Part shown: positions 5,341 to 6,744 of the stretch, piece by piece
Layout: every line of letters starts with the position of its first letter
Position numbering within the stretch: the first letter of the stretch is position 1
Source: an uncultured Clostridia bacterium
GTDB taxonomy: Bacteria > Bacillota > Clostridia > Oscillospirales > CAG-272
Length of the DNA stretch: 6,744 bases
Reading direction: 5' to 3'
NCBI GenBank assembly: GCA_946040935.1
Contig: CAMGCN010000052.1
Span: forward strand, 1 to 6,744
Translations under genes and position numbers: made by a program
Notes under the pieces: generated by a model
What the model was told of the DNA's origin: nothing
Seen by the model: the letters and a program-made list of their open reading frames with translations, nothing else
Databases searched by the model: none

Positions 5341-5922
5341 TTACTTTGATTGCAACATGGAATTCATTTTTTCGGTGGCCTCGGAAATATCGGTAATTCC
5401 CTCTCGCAACAAATCCTCATCAGATTTTCCCATAAAGCTAACCCCATCGCACAGCGCGTCTCTGAAATCAAAGAAGGGTTTCATCTGATTTCGATATAAG
5501 ACGTGTAATTCTTTTGCCGCATTTAACGCTTGATCACAACGACCGTCAAAGTCAATTTGCCTGTAAGAAGACTGAACGGACGAGCTATAGAAATTTAAGA
5601 TTTCCCGTATCTCCTTCAGCCCGGATACCGAATCTACAAATCCCGAATGCTGAAAAGGATAAAATGCAATTTTCTCTTCAAGTAAAATCAAATCCTTATA
5701 ATAGGACAACAAATCGCTGTATTTCGCGTTATGATATCCGATCCCAAACTGCAGTAACGCAATCAGACATCCGGTTAAAATGCAAATGGAAAGATTATTT
5801 AATATGGCATAGACTGTCTTATCTATATTTGTCACCTGCAAATATGAAAATATGACTGTTATTAAGAAAAATGCGATTGATATCACTGTCATCCAATTCC
5901 GCATATGTCTATGGTATCTCAT
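5341..5922 (-). CDS. Two-helix membrane protein of unknown function
   Basis: I do not recognise the family. The chosen start, ATG 5922, gives 193 residues and has AAAGGTGAG (5929-5937) 6 nt upstream. An upstream in-frame ATG at 6024 would add 34 residues that include this ribosome site and look non-coding. The basic N-terminus (MRYHRHMRNW) is followed by two hydrophobic helices, ~10-29 and ~38-62, joined by a short polar loop. A soluble, mostly helical domain of about 130 residues with no catalytic motif follows. By the positive-inside rule both ends should be cytoplasmic. The TAA at 5343-5341 is followed in the same frame by 37 more open codons with protein-like composition, so the gene may be a C-terminally truncated form of a ~231-residue protein. 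Confidence 0.72.
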   Translation of the reverse strand: MRYHRHMRNWMTVISIAFFLITVIFSYLQVTNIDKTVYAILNNLSICILTGCLIALLQFGIGYHNAKYSDLLSYYKDLILLEEKIAFYPFQHSGFVDSVSGLKEIREILNFYSSSVQSSYRQIDFDGRCDQALNAAKELHVLYRNQMKPFFDFRDALCDGVSFMGKSDEDLLREGITDISEATEKMNSMLQSK

Positions 5923-5949
5923 CAGCAACTCACCTTTCTTTTTCGCTAT

Positions 5950-5978
5950 GATATAAATTCCGATATAATTTATGTTAA
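5950..5978 (-). promoter_or_regulatory. Weak candidate promoter of the membrane-protein gene
   Basis: On the minus strand TTAACA (5973-5978, close to TTGACA) is followed by 17 bases and TATATC (5950-5955, four of six matches to TATAAT). Transcription would start near 5943, giving a leader of about 20 nt. The DNA here is very AT-rich, so such matches arise easily by chance. Confidence 0.35.
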
Positions 5979-6024
5979 GCCATAAGTCCCATACTCTGAT
6001 ACAAGATACAGCCGATAAGCACAT

Positions 6025-6204
6025 TTTGAAATCTTCTAACGACCTTTATTCCGAGCGAATGAAAATTTTCAAAAGTATTTTATAATAATTCTCCGCAAAC
6101 TGCCGCCTTCAATAAACGAAATAACCTGCACTACATTGTGATTACTTTGACAGTACACTCAAACTTGCTTTGTACAGGGCTTTGCTTACACCCCAATGCC
6201 AATA
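6025..6204. other. Intergenic region, no feature recognised
   Basis: These 180 bases lie between the Sel1-repeat gene and the upstream DNA of the membrane-protein gene. I see no open frame with a ribosome site, no strong hairpin with a T-tract on the minus strand, and no RNA gene. The absence of a clear terminator leaves open that the two minus-strand genes share some read-through transcription. Confidence 0.5.
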
Positions 6205-6744
6205 TCATAATTCATCATACGGGTCGTTATTTTCCGAATACAGTTCGTCATATCTTTCACGGATTTCATCAAATTGAGAATCATTTATCAATTCAACAAC
6301 ACCGGCATATGATTTTTCATACATCTTTTTGCCGTTAGCAAGTTCCATTCTATATCCCTTTTCGGCGTGCTTTAAGAATTGATATGCGGCGTCTATATCT
6401 GTATATAAATTACCTTTCAAAGATAATTCACGCCCCAAAGCATAACATAAACTCGGATATTTCTGTAAAGAATCGCAAAATGCAATCGTAACATTTTCCC
6501 AATCATCATGAATTATAAAACTTGCCGCCATACGATAATAATAAACGGACATTTCAATATCCTTTAACCCCCATTTATCACTTCCGTATATGTCTCCAAG
6601 CTTATATGCGGCGTCAATATCCTGATTCATTGATGCAACCTTGAAATAAGCAATGGCAAGAGATAAATTTGGTTCAATTTCTCTTCCGTACAGATAACAA
6701 TATCCTAAATTTGATATTGCTTGAGTATTCCCCATAGCAGCAGC
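6205..6744 (-). CDS. Sel1-like (TPR-type) repeat protein, C-terminal part (5' end outside window)
   Basis: The last 179 residues are visible; the frame is open through the right edge and stops at TGA 6207-6205. Successive helix pairs follow the Sel1-like repeat pattern (A..LG..Y..G......A..Y...A): AISNLGYCYLYGREI with LSLAIAYFKVAS, then DAAYKLGDIYGSD with EMSVYYYRMAAS, then a more degenerate copy around LCYALGRELSLKG with DAAYQFLKHAEKGY. Such repeats form an alpha-solenoid that mediates protein-protein contacts. A hydrophilic, acidic helix and tail (FDEIRERYDELYSENNDPYDEL) close the protein. The ATG at 6735 lies inside a repeat and is not the start. No signal peptide can be judged because the N-terminus is missing, and the partner or pathway is unknown. 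Confidence 0.85.
   Translation of the reverse strand, partial: AAAMGNTQAISNLGYCYLYGREIEPNLSLAIAYFKVASMNQDIDAAYKLGDIYGSDKWGLKDIEMSVYYYRMAASFIIHDDWENVTIAFCDSLQKYPSLCYALGRELSLKGNLYTDIDAAYQFLKHAEKGYRMELANGKKMYEKSYAGVVELINDSQFDEIRERYDELYSENNDPYDEL

Noticed and set aside
5923..6024. 34-residue N-terminal extension of the membrane protein
   Set aside because: The extension overlaps the good ribosome site AAAGGTGAG and a possible promoter, lacks its own ribosome site, and its residues do not resemble a leader.
6138..6338. 66-codon plus-strand open frame overlapping the 3' end of the Sel1-repeat gene
   Set aside because: Most of it is antisense to the well-supported Sel1-repeat coding frame, it has no ribosome site and its reading is His-rich low-information sequence.

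Overview
The window looks like a piece of a low-to-mid GC Firmicute chromosome, probably an anaerobic Clostridia-type bacterium. The reasons are the strong AGGAGG-like ribosome binding sites, a textbook sigma-A promoter, AT-rich intergenic DNA with hairpin terminators, and a protein anchored by SLH (S-layer homology) domains. Assignment below class is not possible from the sequence alone. No mobile element, CRISPR array, tRNA or rRNA is visible.

Layout. At the left edge, the plus strand carries the 3' end of a PhoR-type sensor histidine kinase (1-565). It converges on a long run of minus-strand genes. The 468-bp convergent gap (566-1033) has no convincing gene but holds a series of hairpins, including a terminator candidate for each strand. 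Next on the minus strand is a secreted beta-propeller-like/SLH surface protein gene (3233 to 1034). It is split by an exact 418-bp head-to-tail duplication (1987-2404 and 2405-2822). Upstream of it, and overlapping its ribosome binding site, is a purine nucleoside phosphorylase gene (4074 to 3238) with a near-consensus promoter (4104-4132). These two genes form one apparent operon. Further right are a PHP-domain phosphoesterase (5087 to 4293) with its own terminator, a two-helix membrane protein of unknown function (5922 to 5341), and the 3' part of a Sel1-repeat protein running off the right edge (6744 to 6205).

How they fit together. The nucleoside phosphorylase and the surface protein are co-transcribed and probably translationally coupled, although their functions have no obvious link. 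The other genes are ordinary single units without a shared pathway.

The main point of interest is the 418-bp duplication. Its length is 3n+1, so it throws the surface-protein gene out of frame and creates a TAA stop exactly at the copy junction. Removing either copy restores one open frame of 593 codons, from signal peptide through propeller to three SLH domains. This is either a very recent and reversible inactivation (a possible on/off switch of a surface protein) or an assembly artefact; the sequence alone cannot decide. A secondary oddity is a 37-codon open tail in frame beyond the stop codon of the membrane protein, which suggests a nonsense truncation.
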